From positions 1 to 6,200 of the forward strand of contig JAITES010000187.1 in NCBI GenBank assembly GCA_031281925.1: 6,200 bases of DNA. The letters are read 5' to 3'. A program made the position numbers and the translations under genes. This document shows, one piece after another, positions 6,131-6,200 of this stretch (positions are counted from its first letter, which is position 1; every line of letters begins with the position of its first letter). The notes beneath the pieces were generated by a model. It had not been told where the DNA came from, searched no databases, and saw only the letters and a list, made by a program, of their open reading frames with translations. The stretch comes from Treponema sp. Its GTDB lineage: Bacteria > Spirochaetota > Spirochaetia > Treponematales > Breznakiellaceae.

Positions 6131-6200
6131 AGCGCAGCCGGCCGGGCGCACATGGAACTATGAGGGGCCTTTAGGCCCCGCAGCAGTTACAGACCTGTTA
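6131..6200 (+). other. Non-coding tail after yggS with palindrome and GC-rich hairpin
   Basis: No open frame of useful length lies in these 70 bases; the ATGs at 6152 and 6160 meet stops within a few codons. Two structured elements are present: the perfect palindrome CCGGCCGG at 6138-6145, flanked by GCGC at 6132-6135 and 6146-6149, and a GC-rich hairpin at 6164-6179 listed separately. The window ends before the next gene, so this could be a 3' end, the leader of the next gene, or both. Confidence 0.5.
6164..6179 (+). terminator. GC-rich hairpin downstream of proC-yggS, possible terminator without a T-run
   Basis: GGGGCC and GGCCCC flank the loop TTTA, a perfect 6-bp GC stem starting 33 bp after the yggS stop codon. 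The position fits a transcript end, but the bases that follow (GCAGCAGTTACAG) contain no T-run, and the minus strand has none either. It may be a weak terminator, a 3'-end stabilising structure, or part of a repeat continuing past the window. Confidence 0.35.

Noticed and set aside
6189..6198. Short inverted repeat ACAG-AC-CTGT at the window edge
   Set aside because: A 4-bp arm is expected by chance, and the sequence is cut off at 6200, so nothing can be concluded.
1..6200. CRISPR array, tRNA, insertion sequence, toxin-antitoxin or phage genes
   Set aside because: No spaced direct repeats, cloverleaf-like segment, transposase motif or small paired genes were seen; nearly all bases belong to five ordinary genes.

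Overview
The window is an ordinary-looking stretch of bacterial chromosome with five protein-coding genes (one partial) and almost no non-coding space. I see no mobile element, CRISPR array, tRNA or rRNA. The protein flavour suggests a spirochaete of the Treponema group: a secreted protein combining a TolB/FlgO-like N-terminus, a PQQ-type beta-propeller and HEAT-like helices, plus a proC-yggS pair and moderately GC-rich coding DNA. This assignment rests on family resemblance only and is tentative; no taxonomic marker gene is present.

Layout: (1) 1-795 (+) is the C-terminal part of a transketolase whose 5' end lies outside the window. (2) 796-851 is a short convergent gap with a hairpin that looks like an intrinsic terminator for the gene arriving from the right. 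(3) 852-3485 (-) encodes an 877-residue exported multidomain protein of unknown function. (4) 3547-4338, possibly to 4407 (-), encodes a metal-dependent amidohydrolase of the amidohydrolase_2 type; it lies 61 bp upstream of the propeller gene and is probably co-transcribed with it. (5) About 4408-4485 is an AT-rich, A-tract-containing divergent promoter region. (6) 4486-5382 (+) is proC, pyrroline-5-carboxylate reductase, with an apparent insertion of about 25 residues. (7) 5426-6130 (+) is yggS, the PLP-homeostasis protein. (8) 6131-6200 is non-coding and contains a GC-rich hairpin.

The genes fall into three transcription units: tkt rightward (pentose phosphate metabolism), amidohydrolase plus propeller protein leftward, and proC-yggS rightward (proline synthesis and PLP balance, a pairing common in bacteria). 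The two central units diverge from one AT-rich region in which neither gene shows a recognisable Shine-Dalgarno sequence, whereas the downstream gene of each unit has a clear one.

I found no convincing evidence for a new defence, mobile or RNA-based system. The most worthwhile items are the multidomain propeller protein, the ProC insertion and the possible leaderless start of proC.
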